Below are positions 27,174 to 36,954 of a stretch of 64,000 nt of DNA, piece by piece. Each line of letters starts with the position of its first letter. Position 1 is the first letter of the stretch. The notes beneath the pieces were generated by a model. That model was given only the letters and a program-made list of their open reading frames with translations. It was not told the DNA's origin and did not search any database. The DNA is taken from positions 1 to 64,000 of the forward strand of contig NZ_JAGPWC010000023.1 in the NCBI RefSeq assembly GCF_018119405.1. Direction: 5' to 3'. A program made the translations under genes and the position numbers. Source of the stretch: Massilia sp. ST3 (GTDB taxonomy: Bacteria > Pseudomonadota > Gammaproteobacteria > Burkholderiales > Burkholderiaceae_D).

Positions 27174-28343
27174 TTAGGCTTGACCGGCGGCAGCGGCAAC
27201 GACCTGCTTCGCTGCATCTTCCATGGTGTCTGCGGAAATGATCGGCAGGCCCGAATCAGCCAGCATCTTCTTGCCCAGGTCTTCGTTGGTGCCCTTCATG
27301 CGGACGACCAGCGGCACTTGCAGCGACACGGCCTTCGATGCGGTGATCACGCCTTCGGCGATCACGTCGCAGCGCATGATGCCGCCGAAGATGTTGACCA
27401 GGATGGCCTTCAGGCCCGGGTTCTTCAGCATGATCTTGAATGCTTCGGTGACCTTCTCTGCGGTCGCACCGCCGCCCACGTCCAGGAAGTTGGCCGGCTC
27501 GCCGCCGAACAGCTTGATGGTGTCCATGGTGGCCATGGCCAGGCCGGCGCCGTTCACCAGGCAGCCGATGTTGCCGTCGAGCGAGATGTAAGCCAGGTCG
27601 AACTTCGATGCTTCGACTTCAGCCGGATCTTCTTCGTCCAGGTCGCGGTAGGCGACGATTTCCGGATGACGGAACAGGGCGTTCGAGTCGAAGTTGAACT
27701 TGGCGTCCAAGGCGATGACCTTGCCCGAGCCGGTCAGGATCAGCGGGTTGATTTCGGCCAGCGAGGCATCGGTTTCCCAGTAAGCCTTGTACAGGCCTTG
27801 CAGGTTGGTGCGCGCGTCGACGACCGACGCTTCCGGCACGCCGATCTTGCGGGCGATGTCGTCAGCTTGCTCGTCGGTCAGGCCGATCGACGGCTCGATC
27901 ACGACGTTGTGGATTTTTTCCGGGTTGCTGTGCGCGACTTCTTCGATGTCCATGCCGCCTTCCGACGAGGCCATCAGGACGACCTTCTGGGTGACGCGGT
28001 CGGTAACCAGCGAGACGTACAGTTCCTTCTTGATGTCCGCGCCTTCTTCGATCAGCAGGCGGCGCACTTTCTGGCCTTCCGGGCTGGTCTGGTGGGTGAC
28101 CAGCTGCATGCCCATGATCTGTTCCGAGTATTCCTTGACCTGTTCCAGCGACTTGGCAACCTTGACGCCACCGCCCTTGCCGCGGCCGCCAGCGTGGATC
28201 TGGGCCTTGACGACCCACACCGGGCCGCCCAGCTCTTCAGCGGCCTTGACGGCCTCTTCCACGTTCATGCACGGAATGCCGCGCGGAACCGTCACCCCGA
28301 ACTTTCGGAGGATTTCTTTGCCCTGATACTCATGGATTTTCAT
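27174..28343 (-). CDS. sucC: Succinate-CoA ligase, beta subunit
   Basis: A 389-residue ATP-grasp subunit of succinyl-CoA synthetase. [17 protein letters not shown] at the N-terminus, [29 protein letters not shown] and [10 protein letters not shown] are all typical. The ATG at 28343 has a gaaggg ribosome site. It is followed by sucD; the DUF2889 gene ends 71 bases upstream on the same strand. Confidence 0.98.
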   Translation of the reverse strand: MKIHEYQGKEILRKFGVTVPRGIPCMNVEEAVKAAEELGGPVWVVKAQIHAGGRGKGGGVKVAKSLEQVKEYSEQIMGMQLVTHQTSPEGQKVRRLLIEEGADIKKELYVSLVTDRVTQKVVLMASSEGGMDIEEVAHSNPEKIHNVVIEPSIGLTDEQADDIARKIGVPEASVVDARTNLQGLYKAYWETDASLAEINPLILTGSGKVIALDAKFNFDSNALFRHPEIVAYRDLDEEDPAEVEASKFDLAYISLDGNIGCLVNGAGLAMATMDTIKLFGGEPANFLDVGGGATAEKVTEAFKIMLKNPGLKAILVNIFGGIMRCDVIAEGVITASKAVSLQVPLVVRMKGTNEDLGKKMLADSGLPIISADTMEDAAKQVVAAAAGQA

Positions 28344-28414
28344 GCTGGCTTCCCTTCTTCTCTATTACTGATGTGTGTAGAAATACGGTTGAACTACAAA
28401 TTTGACAACGTATG

Positions 28415-28990
28415 CTAGCCCGACACGGCTTTGATCGACCAGCGCGGATAGTACTTGGCCACGGCGGGGCCGTCGCTGCGCAAGGCGTGGCAACGGTCGA
28501 GCTCGAAGGGCCGTTCGGCCGCGCGTTCCTTCTGGTTTGCGTCGGCGCCGCCGCGCTCGTCGAAGACGTCGTCGGCATAGGCCTGCAGCGCCGCGGTAGG
28601 CAGCACCTGGGCCAATTCGGTCAGATGGGTGCAACCGAGCACGCCGGAGAGGCGGTCTTTCAGGTGCAGCCGGAAGTGTTTCATCAGCGACAGGCCGATC
28701 AGCTTCTTGTAGGCGGGAGCGATCGTATCGCAGAAACCGGGGTACGGGACGGAATCGGACGCGGCTTCGGCATCGACGATGGTCAGGTCGCGGTCTATGG
28801 TCACGCGCAGCTTCAGGTCATGCACCGGAACGCCGCCCGGGCGGTCGCCTGAGGCGAGCGCGATGTCACGCGTTTTGACGTCGCTGATCGTGGCGTCGAG
28901 ATCCCACAAGCCATCGTCGCGCGCATAGGCATCGACTGTGATGGCGCGCGTATGCCGGAGCGAGCGCGATACGGGAGGAGACAGGGGCAT
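28415..28990 (-). CDS. DUF2889 family protein
   Basis: A 191-residue protein with no signal peptide or membrane segment. The pattern RSLRHTRAITVDAYARDDGLWDLDATISD near the N-terminus (in part) and GVLGCTHLTEL in the middle fit DUF2889, a proteobacterial family of unknown function. The ATG at 28990 is used rather than a TTG at 28999. It lies upstream of sucCD on the same strand, which may be chance or co-transcription. Confidence 0.82.
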   Translation of the reverse strand: MPLSPPVSRSLRHTRAITVDAYARDDGLWDLDATISDVKTRDIALASGDRPGGVPVHDLKLRVTIDRDLTIVDAEAASDSVPYPGFCDTIAPAYKKLIGLSLMKHFRLHLKDRLSGVLGCTHLTELAQVLPTAALQAYADDVFDERGGADANQKERAAERPFELDRCHALRSDGPAVAKYYPRWSIKAVSG

Positions 28991-29288
28991 AAAAACCAAT
29001 GCCGTCAGAGCGGCGGTTAGTGGTGCAGCCGGTGTGCTTCATGCACGTTGCCGCGGCTTCCACGGCAACAACCGCTCATGCGGCGCTGCTTAAACCCTAA
29101 AAGTTTATCACAGCATGCGTGCCGTTGCACTGCAACAGAAGGCTTTTGCAAGAGGGCGGCTCCCTCGGCGGTCTCATATTGCCGAGGGAGCAATGTTGCT
29201 TTTCGCGAGAAAACGATACGTATTTACAGGAGGAGTACACTGCCCCATGGTCGTGGTATTTACGACCTCCATTACGCAGGCAGGAAAC
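28991..29288. other. Divergent intergenic region with a stem-loop
   Basis: No gene is seen between the DUF2889 start and the second PAS-GGDEF-EAL gene. An 11-base inverted repeat (gctccctcggc at 29159-29169, gccgagggagc at 29181-29191) lies about 100 bases before the GGDEF gene. There is no T-run, so it may be a leader structure or binding site rather than a terminator. Confidence 0.4.
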
Positions 29289-30986
29289 ATGGATACCCAA
29301 GCGTTGTGCAGTGCCCTGCTGTCTGGAAAGACGCGTTTCGCCTTGGTGATCACAGACCCTGGCGGACGCCTGGTGAGCGCCAACAGTGCGGCCCGGACGC
29401 TGTTCGGCTTGCATTCCGGCCTGGTCGGCGCCGAATTGACCTGCATGTTCACTGACCGGCAACGGCATCTTGGCCTGTCGGATAGCGAGATGCAGGACGC
29501 GCTGGTCCATGGCGGCGCGGTGGAAACCCGGCTTTACCGCCACGCGGAGTCCGGGATCGAGCGCTGGTTCGAAGCCGAGTTGTCGCCGCTCTTCGATGCC
29601 GCCGGCGCGCACATTGGATACTTGCGCATTGCCCAGGATGTCAACGAGCGCTACCTGAGCGACGAAACCATGCGCCGTCATGCCGGCATCGACCAGCTCA
29701 CGGGCTTGCTGAACCGGCGCGCGTTCTACGAGAAGATCGACCAGTACGTGGCGCTCAATGCCCGTGCTCCCAAGTGCGTGATCCTGCATTTGATCGACCT
29801 TGACCTGTTCAAGGAGGTGAACGATACGCTGGGCCACGCGTCCGGCGATGCGGTGTTGCGTGAAATCGCCCTCCGGCTCAAAAGCGTTACCCGGGAGACC
29901 GATTATGTCGGCCGCCTCGGCGGCGACGAGTTCGCTGTCCTGCAAACAGGTACGAGCTCGCTGCTCGAAGGCGGTTATCTCGCCCGGAAGCTTGTGACGC
30001 TGTGCGGCCAGCCAGTCTACCTTCACAATCACGAAGTGAAACTTTCGGCCAGTATCGGCATCGCCACCTATCCGGACGACAGCAGGATTCCTGCCGAATT
30101 ACTGCGCAAGGCCGACCTGGCGCTGTATCGCGTCAAGAGCGATGGCCGCGACAACTATCGCTACTTCACCGAAGCGCTCGACGAAAAGGCCAAGCGCCAT
30201 GGCGAGCATGTCGCGGCGGTGCGCGAAGCGGTTCGCCTGGAGCAGTTCCACCTGGAGTACCAGCCGATCATGTCGGCGCGCGACAGCAGCATCGGACGCG
30301 CCGAGGCCCTGCTGCGCTGTGACCACGACCTGTTGAAAGACCTGCCGATCCTGGAGGTACTGGAACTGTTGCGCAACAGCGGTTCGATGTTCGAGATGAG
30401 CCGATGGATCGTGGCGCAGGCATGCCGTGATGTCGAGGCGTGGCTGGCGCAGGGAGATGCGGCGGTACAGGTGGCGATCAACCTGTGCGCACGCGAACTG
30501 TCGACAATGGATATCGTCGCTGTGATCGAAACGGCGCTGCGCGAGTACGAACTTGCATCGAAGTACCTGTCGGTCGAATTGACCGAGCACGATGTGCTGG
30601 ATAGCAAGGGAACCGGGCTCGAAGTGATCATGGCCCTGCGCGCGCTGGGAATTTCGATCTCGCTGGACGACTTCGGCACCGGTTGCGCGTCGCTGGAATA
30701 TCTGACATCGCTGCCGGTCGATGTACTCAAGCTCGACCGCACCTTCGTTGTCGGCCTGCCGGACGACGCCATTTCGGCCAAGGTCGTGGTCGCGATGATC
30801 GGCCTGGCCCACTCGCTCGGCCTGCGCATCGTGGCCGAAGGCGTCGAGACCGTCCGCCAGCGTGATTACCTGCTTGCCCAAACCTGTGACGAGCTCCAGG
30901 GATTTTTCATTTCGGCGCCCTTGAACGCCGCCGCGTTTAGCGGATTCAGGGCACGGCTGGATGCGCCGGTCCGGCATGGCTCTTGA
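29289..30986 (+). CDS. PAS-GGDEF-EAL cyclic-di-GMP signalling protein
   Basis: A 565-residue soluble protein with one PAS domain (about residues 10-120), GGDEF (motif G211-F215) and EAL (E339-A-L). The GGDEF half has an RxxD inhibitory site (RETD). The EAL half retains NLCARE, VELTEHD, DDFGTGCAS, KLDRTF and EGVET, so both activities remain possible. The ATG at 29289 has agga at good spacing. An in-frame ATG at 29248 with aggagg too far upstream is the alternative. It stands alone, between DUF2889 and the cysteine synthase gene. Confidence 0.88.
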   Translation: MDTQALCSALLSGKTRFALVITDPGGRLVSANSAARTLFGLHSGLVGAELTCMFTDRQRHLGLSDSEMQDALVHGGAVETRLYRHAESGIERWFEAELSPLFDAAGAHIGYLRIAQDVNERYLSDETMRRHAGIDQLTGLLNRRAFYEKIDQYVALNARAPKCVILHLIDLDLFKEVNDTLGHASGDAVLREIALRLKSVTRETDYVGRLGGDEFAVLQTGTSSLLEGGYLARKLVTLCGQPVYLHNHEVKLSASIGIATYPDDSRIPAELLRKADLALYRVKSDGRDNYRYFTEALDEKAKRHGEHVAAVREAVRLEQFHLEYQPIMSARDSSIGRAEALLRCDHDLLKDLPILEVLELLRNSGSMFEMSRWIVAQACRDVEAWLAQGDAAVQVAINLCARELSTMDIVAVIETALREYELASKYLSVELTEHDVLDSKGTGLEVIMALRALGISISLDDFGTGCASLEYLTSLPVDVLKLDRTFVVGLPDDAISAKVVVAMIGLAHSLGLRIVAEGVETVRQRDYLLAQTCDELQGFFISAPLNAAAFSGFRARLDAPVRHGS

Positions 30987-31200
30987 GTATCCAGGGCCTT
31001 GCAGGGCCGTGGAGCCGTGGCCCGGCGCTTGTGCTGGCTGGACGCCACCCCGAAGGGCAGTACGCGCCATGCGCGCCATGGAGAAGCCTGGTTACCCGCG
31101 CGCAGCCGTTGCATACTGAACACGCGGCCTGCGAGGAATTTATCGTAATGACATATCATGAAGATACACTGGACGGCGGGCAAATTCGTGGAAGGCGAAC

Positions 31201-32118
31201 ATGGCGCGTGAAGTAAGGCAGTCGGTAATGGAAGCGGTAGGCAATACTCCCTTGGTCCAGCTCGGCCGGCTCTTCCCGGCGGCGAATGTCGTGGCCAAGC
31301 TGGAATACATGAACCCGGGCGGCAGCATCAAGGACCGCATGGTGCGCCACATGCTCAAGCACCTTCCCGCGGGAACCAGGTGCGTCGTCGAGAGCTCGTC
31401 CGGCAACACGGGCGCGGCGCTGGCCATGGCCAGCGCGGTGCGCCAGCTGGGCTGCGAGATCACGGTCCCGGCGACCACCAGCGGCGAGAAGATCAAGCGC
31501 ATCGCCACCTATGGCGCGAAAGTGCATGTCTGCGCCGACGACCGCGAGGGCGGCACCCCCTCCGACTACCTGTCGATGGCGAAGGAAATCGCCGCGCGCA
31601 AGGGCGCCTTCCTGCTCGACCAGTATTGTTCCGAGCTCAACAGGGAAGCGCACTACGTGGATACCGGTCCGGAGCTATGGAAGCAGCTGGACGGTGAGAT
31701 CGACGTGTTCGTCTGCGGGATCGGCTCGGGCGGCACCATTTCCGGCGTCGGCCGCTATCTGAAGGAACGCAATCCGGCGATTCGTGTCATCGGGGTCGAA
31801 CCTGTGAACTCCTCCTACCGCGATTTGCTCGAGAACAGGGAGTCCGGGTCGGAATTCGCATCCGTCATCGAAGGAATCGGCAAGCGCCATCCCTCGCTCA
31901 GCTTCGATCCGACCGTGGTGGACGAGGTGATCCAGGTGGCCGACGAGGAAGGACTGGCCTGGGTGCGCCGGCTTGCGCAGGAGGAAGGGATCCTGGCCGG
32001 GGGATCGAGCGGCAGCGTCACGGCGGGGATCGCCAGGCTGCTGCCACGGCTGGAGGGGATGCGCGTCGCGACCATCTTCCCGGACTCGGGAGTGTTTTAT
32101 TTGTCGAAGTATTTCTAG
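31201..32118 (+). CDS. cysM: PLP-dependent cysteine synthase family enzyme, CysM-like
   Basis: A 305-residue fold-type II PLP enzyme. The PLP lysine is Lys44 in NPGGSIKDRM. The substrate and cofactor loops are SSSGNTGAAL, the phosphate-binding GIGSGGTISGVG, and GGSSGS near the C-terminus. The C-terminal PDSGVFYLSKYF is CysM-like. It could make cysteine from O-acetylserine and sulfide or thiosulfate; cystathionine beta-synthase activity cannot be ruled out. A gaaggcg ribosome site precedes the ATG. No other sulfur-assimilation gene is adjacent. Confidence 0.85.
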   Translation: MAREVRQSVMEAVGNTPLVQLGRLFPAANVVAKLEYMNPGGSIKDRMVRHMLKHLPAGTRCVVESSSGNTGAALAMASAVRQLGCEITVPATTSGEKIKRIATYGAKVHVCADDREGGTPSDYLSMAKEIAARKGAFLLDQYCSELNREAHYVDTGPELWKQLDGEIDVFVCGIGSGGTISGVGRYLKERNPAIRVIGVEPVNSSYRDLLENRESGSEFASVIEGIGKRHPSLSFDPTVVDEVIQVADEEGLAWVRRLAQEEGILAGGSSGSVTAGIARLLPRLEGMRVATIFPDSGVFYLSKYF

Positions 32119-32257
32119 GCTTGCCTGCCTGCTGTCCTGCGTCTGTAGCCTTGCGTGCGTCTCGGGCGCGCCAGGAACTTGGGCACTGGCCTGCGCCGGT
32201 GCGACGGTTTTACGGCTAGGGCCCATCTGCCTGAGTCTGCGCCGCAGTTGGTTTTTC

Positions 32258-32393
32258 GTAGGGTGGACGGCTTTGCCGTCCACGCGGCGATAGTTTGCAT
32301 CGAGATCATCCTGCATGAGAGCGGAGCCTCTACCTATCACCGCGTGGACGTTTGTAATTCGGGCCACTGGCCCGCATCATCCCGTCCACCCTA
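32258..32393. repeat. Paired palindromic repeat, family 2, copy b
   Basis: It has the same gtagggtggacggc end unit and inverted partner as the element at 26054-26164. The right half carries about 25 extra bases in its loop (32351-32378). It sits downstream of the cysteine synthase gene and upstream (in map order) of the recX 3' end, between convergent genes. Confidence 0.8.
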
Positions 32394-32602
32394 GCGATCG
32401 CGCCAATCATGATCTTGTCGCCTCCGCGTTCAGTCAGACAGACCCTAGCGGGGAAATCAGTCGATGAAAAAGCGCCAGCGTGCAGCGCCATTGCCCGTTG
32501 AGGAATATGCCGAAACATATCGGGAATGACGCTCCACGCTGGCGCCTGGAGACTTCTTGTTGAGAGACTTCTGGTCCGGAGACTGCTCGCGTCTGGATGC
32601 TG
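32394..32602. other. Gap between repeat and recX 3' end, with long-range inverted repeat
   Basis: No gene is recognised. The 11-base sequence gcgccagcgtg at 32472-32482 is complementary to cacgctggcgc at 32535-32545, with 52 bases between. This could fold at the end of the recA-recX message. There is no T-run. Confidence 0.35.
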
Positions 32603-33061
32603 CTACAGCTCGTCCTCGTCCGGACTGCCTTGCATGGCGGCGCGGGCCGCGCGCTGGGAGAAGCCGCGCTGCAGCAGGAAACGCATCTGCTTGGCACGCT
32701 CCGCCGCGTCCTGGGCGACCCGGCCGAACTTGCGCTGCCAGACCTCGCGGGCCCGCGCCGTCTCGCTTTCGGACAGCCCGGCCTTGATGTCGGCCAGCGC
32801 TTCGCCGGTGACGCCATGGCTTTGCAGCTCGGCCATGACGCGGCTGTTGCCGAAGCGGCTCGCCTTCCTGTTGATCAGGGATTCGGCGAAACGCTCTTGC
32901 GACAGCCAGTTGTTCTTTTCAAGGAAATCAAGAAGGGCTTCGACGTCGTCGCCCTCCTCGGCATAGCGGGCCAGCTTGCGTCCCAGTTCAAGCCGGCTGT
33001 GTTCGCGCAGGGACAGATAGCGTAGCGCGCGTCCCTTCAGGCTCAGTTGGGGTGCTGGCAT
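32603..33061 (-). CDS. recX: RecA regulator RecX
   Basis: A 152-residue helical protein that binds RecA filaments and limits their activity. It shows the three-helix repeats typical of Rec[42 protein letters not shown] and [11 protein letters not shown] (in part). It follows recA by 55 bases, and a strong hairpin lies in that gap directly before the recX start, where no good ribosome site is seen. Confidence 0.95.
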   Translation of the reverse strand: MPAPQLSLKGRALRYLSLREHSRLELGRKLARYAEEGDDVEALLDFLEKNNWLSQERFAESLINRKASRFGNSRVMAELQSHGVTGEALADIKAGLSESETARAREVWQRKFGRVAQDAAERAKQMRFLLQRGFSQRAARAAMQGSPDEDEL

Positions 33062-33069
33062 GGCGTAGC

Positions 33070-33110
33070 GGCAGGACGGACCGGCGATGATGCCGCCGGC
33101 CCGTCCTGCC
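33070..33110 (-). terminator. recA-recX intergenic hairpin
   Basis: A stem of about 16-17 base pairs with one mismatch (ggcaggacgggccggcg against cgccggtccgtcctgcc, minus strand) and a short loop fills the recA-recX gap. It lacks a T-run. In Escherichia coli an intergenic terminator reduces recX expression relative to recA; a similar attenuation or message-processing role is inferred here. Confidence 0.7.
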
Positions 33111-33116
33111 TATCGA

Positions 33117-34193
33117 TTACTCACCAACAGCCTGGAGCTTCGGACGGTTGTCGTCGTCGTTCGCGACCGGCGGCAGTTCGCGCACACCCAGGGCGGCGCG
33201 GACCTTGTTCTCGATCTCGCGTGCCAGGGCCGGACGCTCCTTCAGGAACAGGCGGGCATTGTCCTTGCCTTGACCAATGCGCTCGCCGTTGTAGCTGTAC
33301 CAGGAGCCCGATTTCTCGACGATCTTGTTGTCGGCGCCCAGATCCAGGATTTCGCCTTCGCGCGAGGTGCCTTCTCCGTACAGGATGTCGAAGTGGGCTT
33401 CCTTGAACGGAGGAGCGATCTTGTTCTTGACGACCTTGACCTTGGTTTCGTTACCGATCACCTCGTCGCCCGACTTGATCGAACCGGTACGGCGGATGTC
33501 CATGCGCACGGAGGCGTAGAACTTCAGCGCGTTACCGCCGGTCGTGGTTTCCGGGCTGCCGAACATCACGCCGATCTTCATACGGATCTGGTTGATGAAG
33601 ATGACCAGGGTGTTGGTGCGGTTGATCGAGGCGGTCAGCTTGCGCAGCGCCTGCGACATCAGTCGTGCCTGCAGGCCCGGCAGCGAATCGCCCATGTCGC
33701 CTTCGATCTCGGCGCGCGGGGTCAGCGCCGCCACCGAGTCGATGACCACCAGGTCGACCGAACCCGAACGCACCAGGGCGTCGGTGATTTCCAGGGCCTG
33801 TTCGCCGGTGTCCGGCTGCGAGATCAGCAGCTCGCCCAGGTTGATGCCCAGCTTTTGTGCGTAACCCACGTCGAGCGCGTGCTCGGCGTCGATGAAGGCG
33901 CAGGTGCCACCCAGCTTTTGCATCTGGGCGATGGTCTGCAGGGTCAGGGTCGTCTTGCCCGACGATTCCGGACCGTAGATTTCAACGATACGGCCGCGCG
34001 GCAGGCCACCGACGCCAAGCGCGATGTCCAGGCCCAGCGAGCCGGTGGAAACAGTCTGCACTTCCTCGACCGGCGCATTGGTGTCCATGCGCATGACCGA
34101 GCCCTTGCCGAACTGCTTTTCGATTTGCGCCAGGGCGGCTGCCAGCGCTTTGCCCTTTTCAGCGGCGTTTACTGCGAGTTTTTTGTCGTCCAT
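33117..34193 (-). CDS. recA: Recombinase RecA
   Basis: A 358-residue DNA strand-exchange ATPase. The Walker [11 protein letters not shown], Walker [11 protein letters not shown], loop L1 [27 protein letters not shown] and the acidic C-terminal tail are all present. It loads on single-stranded DNA and triggers LexA self-cleavage. A near-perfect LexA box lies 62 bases upstream of its start. recX follows. Confidence 0.99.
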   Translation of the reverse strand: MDDKKLAVNAAEKGKALAAALAQIEKQFGKGSVMRMDTNAPVEEVQTVSTGSLGLDIALGVGGLPRGRIVEIYGPESSGKTTLTLQTIAQMQKLGGTCAFIDAEHALDVGYAQKLGINLGELLISQPDTGEQALEITDALVRSGSVDLVVIDSVAALTPRAEIEGDMGDSLPGLQARLMSQALRKLTASINRTNTLVIFINQIRMKIGVMFGSPETTTGGNALKFYASVRMDIRRTGSIKSGDEVIGNETKVKVVKNKIAPPFKEAHFDILYGEGTSREGEILDLGADNKIVEKSGSWYSYNGERIGQGKDNARLFLKERPALAREIENKVRAALGVRELPPVANDDDNRPKLQAVGE

Positions 34194-34254
34194 GGTGTAC
34201 TTTCAATCGTGGAGTAGGCAAGGTAGGGGCTGAAGTGCCCAAATCAAGAGTCAC

Positions 34255-34274
34255 TACTGTATAAAAATCCAGTG
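34255..34274 (-). promoter_or_regulatory. LexA (SOS) box of recA
   Basis: The 20 bases TACTGTATAAAAATCCAGTG contain CTG and CAG separated by 10 AT-rich bases, the standard proteobacterial LexA pattern. The position upstream of recA supports SOS control. It also lies in the gap shared with the divergent response regulator gene. Confidence 0.9.
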
Positions 34275-34395
34275 GTTTTGGCAAGCACAAAATGTGAAAT
34301 GACGAGTAGCTGTTGTGCGGTCAAGACTCGCATTGTTGCGACAAATCAAACACAATACGGTCTTGTTGAAGGTCTAACGGTTCCCGAGGTGCCAC

Positions 34396-35103
34396 ATGCG
34401 AATTTTGCTCGCCGAAGATGATAGCGTACTTGCCGATGGGCTGACGCGTTCCCTGCGCCAATCCGGCTATGCCATCGATTGCGTCAAGAACGGCCAGGAT
34501 GCCGACACCGCACTGTCCACGCAGGAGTTCGACCTGCTCATCCTCGACCTGGGCCTGCCCAAGATGTCGGGGCTCGAGGTACTGCGGCGCCTGCGCGCGC
34601 GCGCCTCGCACCTGCCGGTGCTGATCCTCACCGCCGCCGACTCGGTCGAGCAGCGGGTCGAGGGCCTGGACCTGGGCGCCGACGACTACATGGCCAAGCC
34701 CTTCGCCCTGTCCGAGCTGGAAGCGCGGGTGCGCGCCCTCACCCGGCGCGGCGCCGGCGGCGGCCCGGCCGTGGTGCGCCATGGCCCGCTGGTCTACGAC
34801 CAGGTCGGCCGCAGCGCCTATATCAACGACCAGATGCTCGACCTGTCGGCGCGCGAACTGGGCCTGCTGGAAGTACTGCTGGCGCGCTCCGGCCGCCTGG
34901 TGTCGAAGGAGCAGCTGGTCGACCACCTGTGCGAGTGGGGCGAGGAAGTCTCGAACAACGCGATCGAGGTCTACGTGCACCGCCTGCGCAAGAAGATCGA
35001 GGTCGGCGGCGTGCGCATCGCCACCGTACGCGGCCTCGGCTACTGCCTCGAGAAATTCAGCGAGGCGCCGCGCACGGCGCCGCCCAGCGCAGAGAACAAG
35101 TGA
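34396..35103 (+). CDS. OmpR-family response regulator (TctD/QseB-like)
   Basis: A 235-residue regulator with a receiver domain (acidic pocket EDD, phosphoacceptor Asp51 in LDLGLPKMSG, KPF lysine) and a C-terminal winged helix (NNAIEVYVHRLRKKIEVGGVRIATVRGLGY, in part). Its stop codon overlaps the GTG start of the histidine kinase. Because the kinase is then followed by a sodium:solute symporter pair in overlapping frames, the regulator probably controls uptake of that transporter's substrate. Confidence 0.93.
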   Translation: MRILLAEDDSVLADGLTRSLRQSGYAIDCVKNGQDADTALSTQEFDLLILDLGLPKMSGLEVLRRLRARASHLPVLILTAADSVEQRVEGLDLGADDYMAKPFALSELEARVRALTRRGAGGGPAVVRHGPLVYDQVGRSAYINDQMLDLSARELGLLEVLLARSGRLVSKEQLVDHLCEWGEEVSNNAIEVYVHRLRKKIEVGGVRIATVRGLGYCLEKFSEAPRTAPPSAENK

Positions 35104-36653
35104 ACGACCGCGAGCGCGAGCTCACATCCGGGCCCGGTCCCGGCCTCGACGACGAGCCGGCCGAGCCGCTCTACGTCCCGCCCAATCCCGAACCGGACGA
35201 GAACATTCGCCACTCGCTGTTCGGCGAGATCCTCGACTGGATGCTGGCCCCGCTGCTGCTGCTATGGCCGATGAGCATCGCGATCACCTACCTGGTGGCC
35301 AAGTCGATCGCCAACCAGCCCTTCGACGATGCGCTGGAAGACCGTGTGACGGTGCTGAGCCAGCAGGTGCGCAGCGTGGACGGGCGCGTCACGGCCCAGC
35401 TGCCGGCGCGCGCGGCCGACATCCTGCGCGCCGACGACGTCGACAGCGTCTACTTTTTGATCACCGGCCCGGCCGGCGAACACCTCGACGGCGACCGCGA
35501 CCTGCCGCGCCCCAAACCCGGCAGCGCCGACGACGCGGCGCGCGGCGGCGCGGTGGCCTTCCGCAACGACAGCTTCCACGGCATCCCGGTGCGGGTGGCC
35601 TATTCCTACCTCAACCTCGATCCGCTGCGCGAGCGCTCCGATGCCGCCGCGCCCGAGCTGGCGCTGGTGCAGGTGGCCGAGACGCTCGACAAGCGCGCCC
35701 ACCTGGCCAACGAGATCATCAAGGGCGTGATCCTGCCCCAGTTCATCATCCTGCCGGTGATCCTGGCCCTGGTGTGGTTCGCGCTGTCGCGCGGCCTGAC
35801 CCCGCTGGCCGACCTGCAGGAGCGCATCCGCGCCCGCCCCCAGGACGACCTGTCGCCGATCGATCCGCGCCAGGTGCCGGAAGAGATTTCGCCGCTGGTC
35901 GGCTCCTTCAACGATATGCTCGAGCGCCTGGCCCAGACCATCGAGATGCAGAAGCGCTTCATCGCCGACGCCGCGCACCAGATGAAGACGCCGCTGGCCG
36001 GCATGCGCATGCAGTCCGAGCTGGCGCTGCGCCAGATCGACCCGGACGAGATCCGCCGTTCGCTCGAACAGGTGGCCAAGAGCTCGGAATCGGCCACCCG
36101 CCTGGTCAACCAGCTGCTGGCCCTGGCGCGCGCCGAGAACCAGCCCCAGGCCGGCCTGGCCTTCGGCGAGGTCGACCTGCCGCGCGTGGCGCGCGAGACC
36201 GTGCAGGACTGGGTGCAGGCCTCGTTCGCGCACCAGATCGACCTCGGCTTCGAGCCGCCCGAGGAGGCCGTCCACATCGCCGGCAACCCGATGATGCTGC
36301 GCGAGCTGCTGTCGAACCTGATCGACAACGCGCTGCGCTACACGCCCACGGGCGGCAGCGTCACGGTACGCGTGCGCCTCGAGCACGAGCGCGCCCTGCT
36401 CGAGGTCGAGGACACCGGCCCCGGCATCGCGCCGGCCGAGCGCGAGCGCGTGTTCGAGCGCTTCTACCGCATCCTGGGCAGCAATACCCAGGGCAGCGGC
36501 CTGGGACTGGCCATCGTGCGCGAGATCGCGCAGCAGCACGGCGCCGAGATCGACATCTTCAACAATCCGCGCAGCCAATCCAAAAAATACCCGGGCAGCC
36601 TGTTCCGGCTGACCTTCCCGCCTCCCGCCCATGACGCCATCGACGCCCCCTGA
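35100..36653 (+). CDS. Sensor histidine kinase (TctE-like, 2CSK_N sensor)
   Basis: A 517-residue inner-membrane kinase. The N-terminus has a cytoplasmic acidic Pro-rich stretch, then a membrane segment (about residues 48-70), a periplasmic sensor of the 2CSK_N type, a second membrane segment (about 210-235) and a HAMP-like region. HisKA carries His293 (AAHQMKTPL), and the ATPase domain has NLIDNALRYT, DTGPGIA and GSGLGLAIV. It starts at GTG, sharing bases with the regulator's stop (GTGA). Its 3' end overlaps the DUF4212 gene by 23 bases. Confidence 0.92.
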   Translation: MNDRERELTSGPGPGLDDEPAEPLYVPPNPEPDENIRHSLFGEILDWMLAPLLLLWPMSIAITYLVAKSIANQPFDDALEDRVTVLSQQVRSVDGRVTAQLPARAADILRADDVDSVYFLITGPAGEHLDGDRDLPRPKPGSADDAARGGAVAFRNDSFHGIPVRVAYSYLNLDPLRERSDAAAPELALVQVAETLDKRAHLANEIIKGVILPQFIILPVILALVWFALSRGLTPLADLQERIRARPQDDLSPIDPRQVPEEISPLVGSFNDMLERLAQTIEMQKRFIADAAHQMKTPLAGMRMQSELALRQIDPDEIRRSLEQVAKSSESATRLVNQLLALARAENQPQAGLAFGEVDLPRVARETVQDWVQASFAHQIDLGFEPPEEAVHIAGNPMMLRELLSNLIDNALRYTPTGGSVTVRVRLEHERALLEVEDTGPGIAPAERERVFERFYRILGSNTQGSGLGLAIVREIAQQHGAEIDIFNNPRSQSKKYPGSLFRLTFPPPAHDAIDAP

Positions 36654-36954
36654 CCAGCATTCCACCCACGACGCCGGCATGGCCAGGCGCCGCCGCATCC
36701 TGGACGCGCGCGACGCGCACTGGCGCCGCACGCGGCGCCTGACGGCGATCCTGCTGGCCCTGTGGCTAGTGGCCGGCTTCGGCACCGTGTTCTTCGCGCG
36801 CGAACTGGCCGAGGTGTCCCTGTTCGGCTGGCCCCTGTCCTTCTACATGGCCGCGCAAGGCGCTTCGCTGCTGTCGCTGGCGACCATCGGCGTGTACGCC
36901 TGGCGCATGCGGCGCCTGGAGCGCCGCTACGCCGCCGAACTGGAGGGCGTGTGA
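36631..36954 (+). CDS. DUF4212 small subunit of a sodium:solute symporter
   Basis: A 107-residue protein with two membrane segments (LTAILLALWLVAGFGTVFFA and LSFYMAAQGASLLSLATIGV). The layout, with a basic N-terminus containing HWRRTRRLT and the FARELAEVSLFGWPLSFYMAAQG motif (in part), is diagnostic for the small partner of VC_2705-type symporters. The ATG at 36631 is used; MARRRR at 36679 is an alternative. Its stop overlaps the GTG start of the large subunit. Confidence 0.9.
   Translation: MTPSTPPDQHSTHDAGMARRRRILDARDAHWRRTRRLTAILLALWLVAGFGTVFFARELAEVSLFGWPLSFYMAAQGASLLSLATIGVYAWRMRRLERRYAAELEGV

Noticed and set aside
26250..28418. Antisense open frame of about 720 codons across sucCD
   Set aside because: sucC and sucD are certain, and the opposite frame has no family pattern. 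It arises from codon bias on the coding strand.
31148..31216. Short peptide frame before the cysteine synthase gene
   Set aside because: It is only about 22 codons, has no ribosome site and overlaps the start of the real gene.
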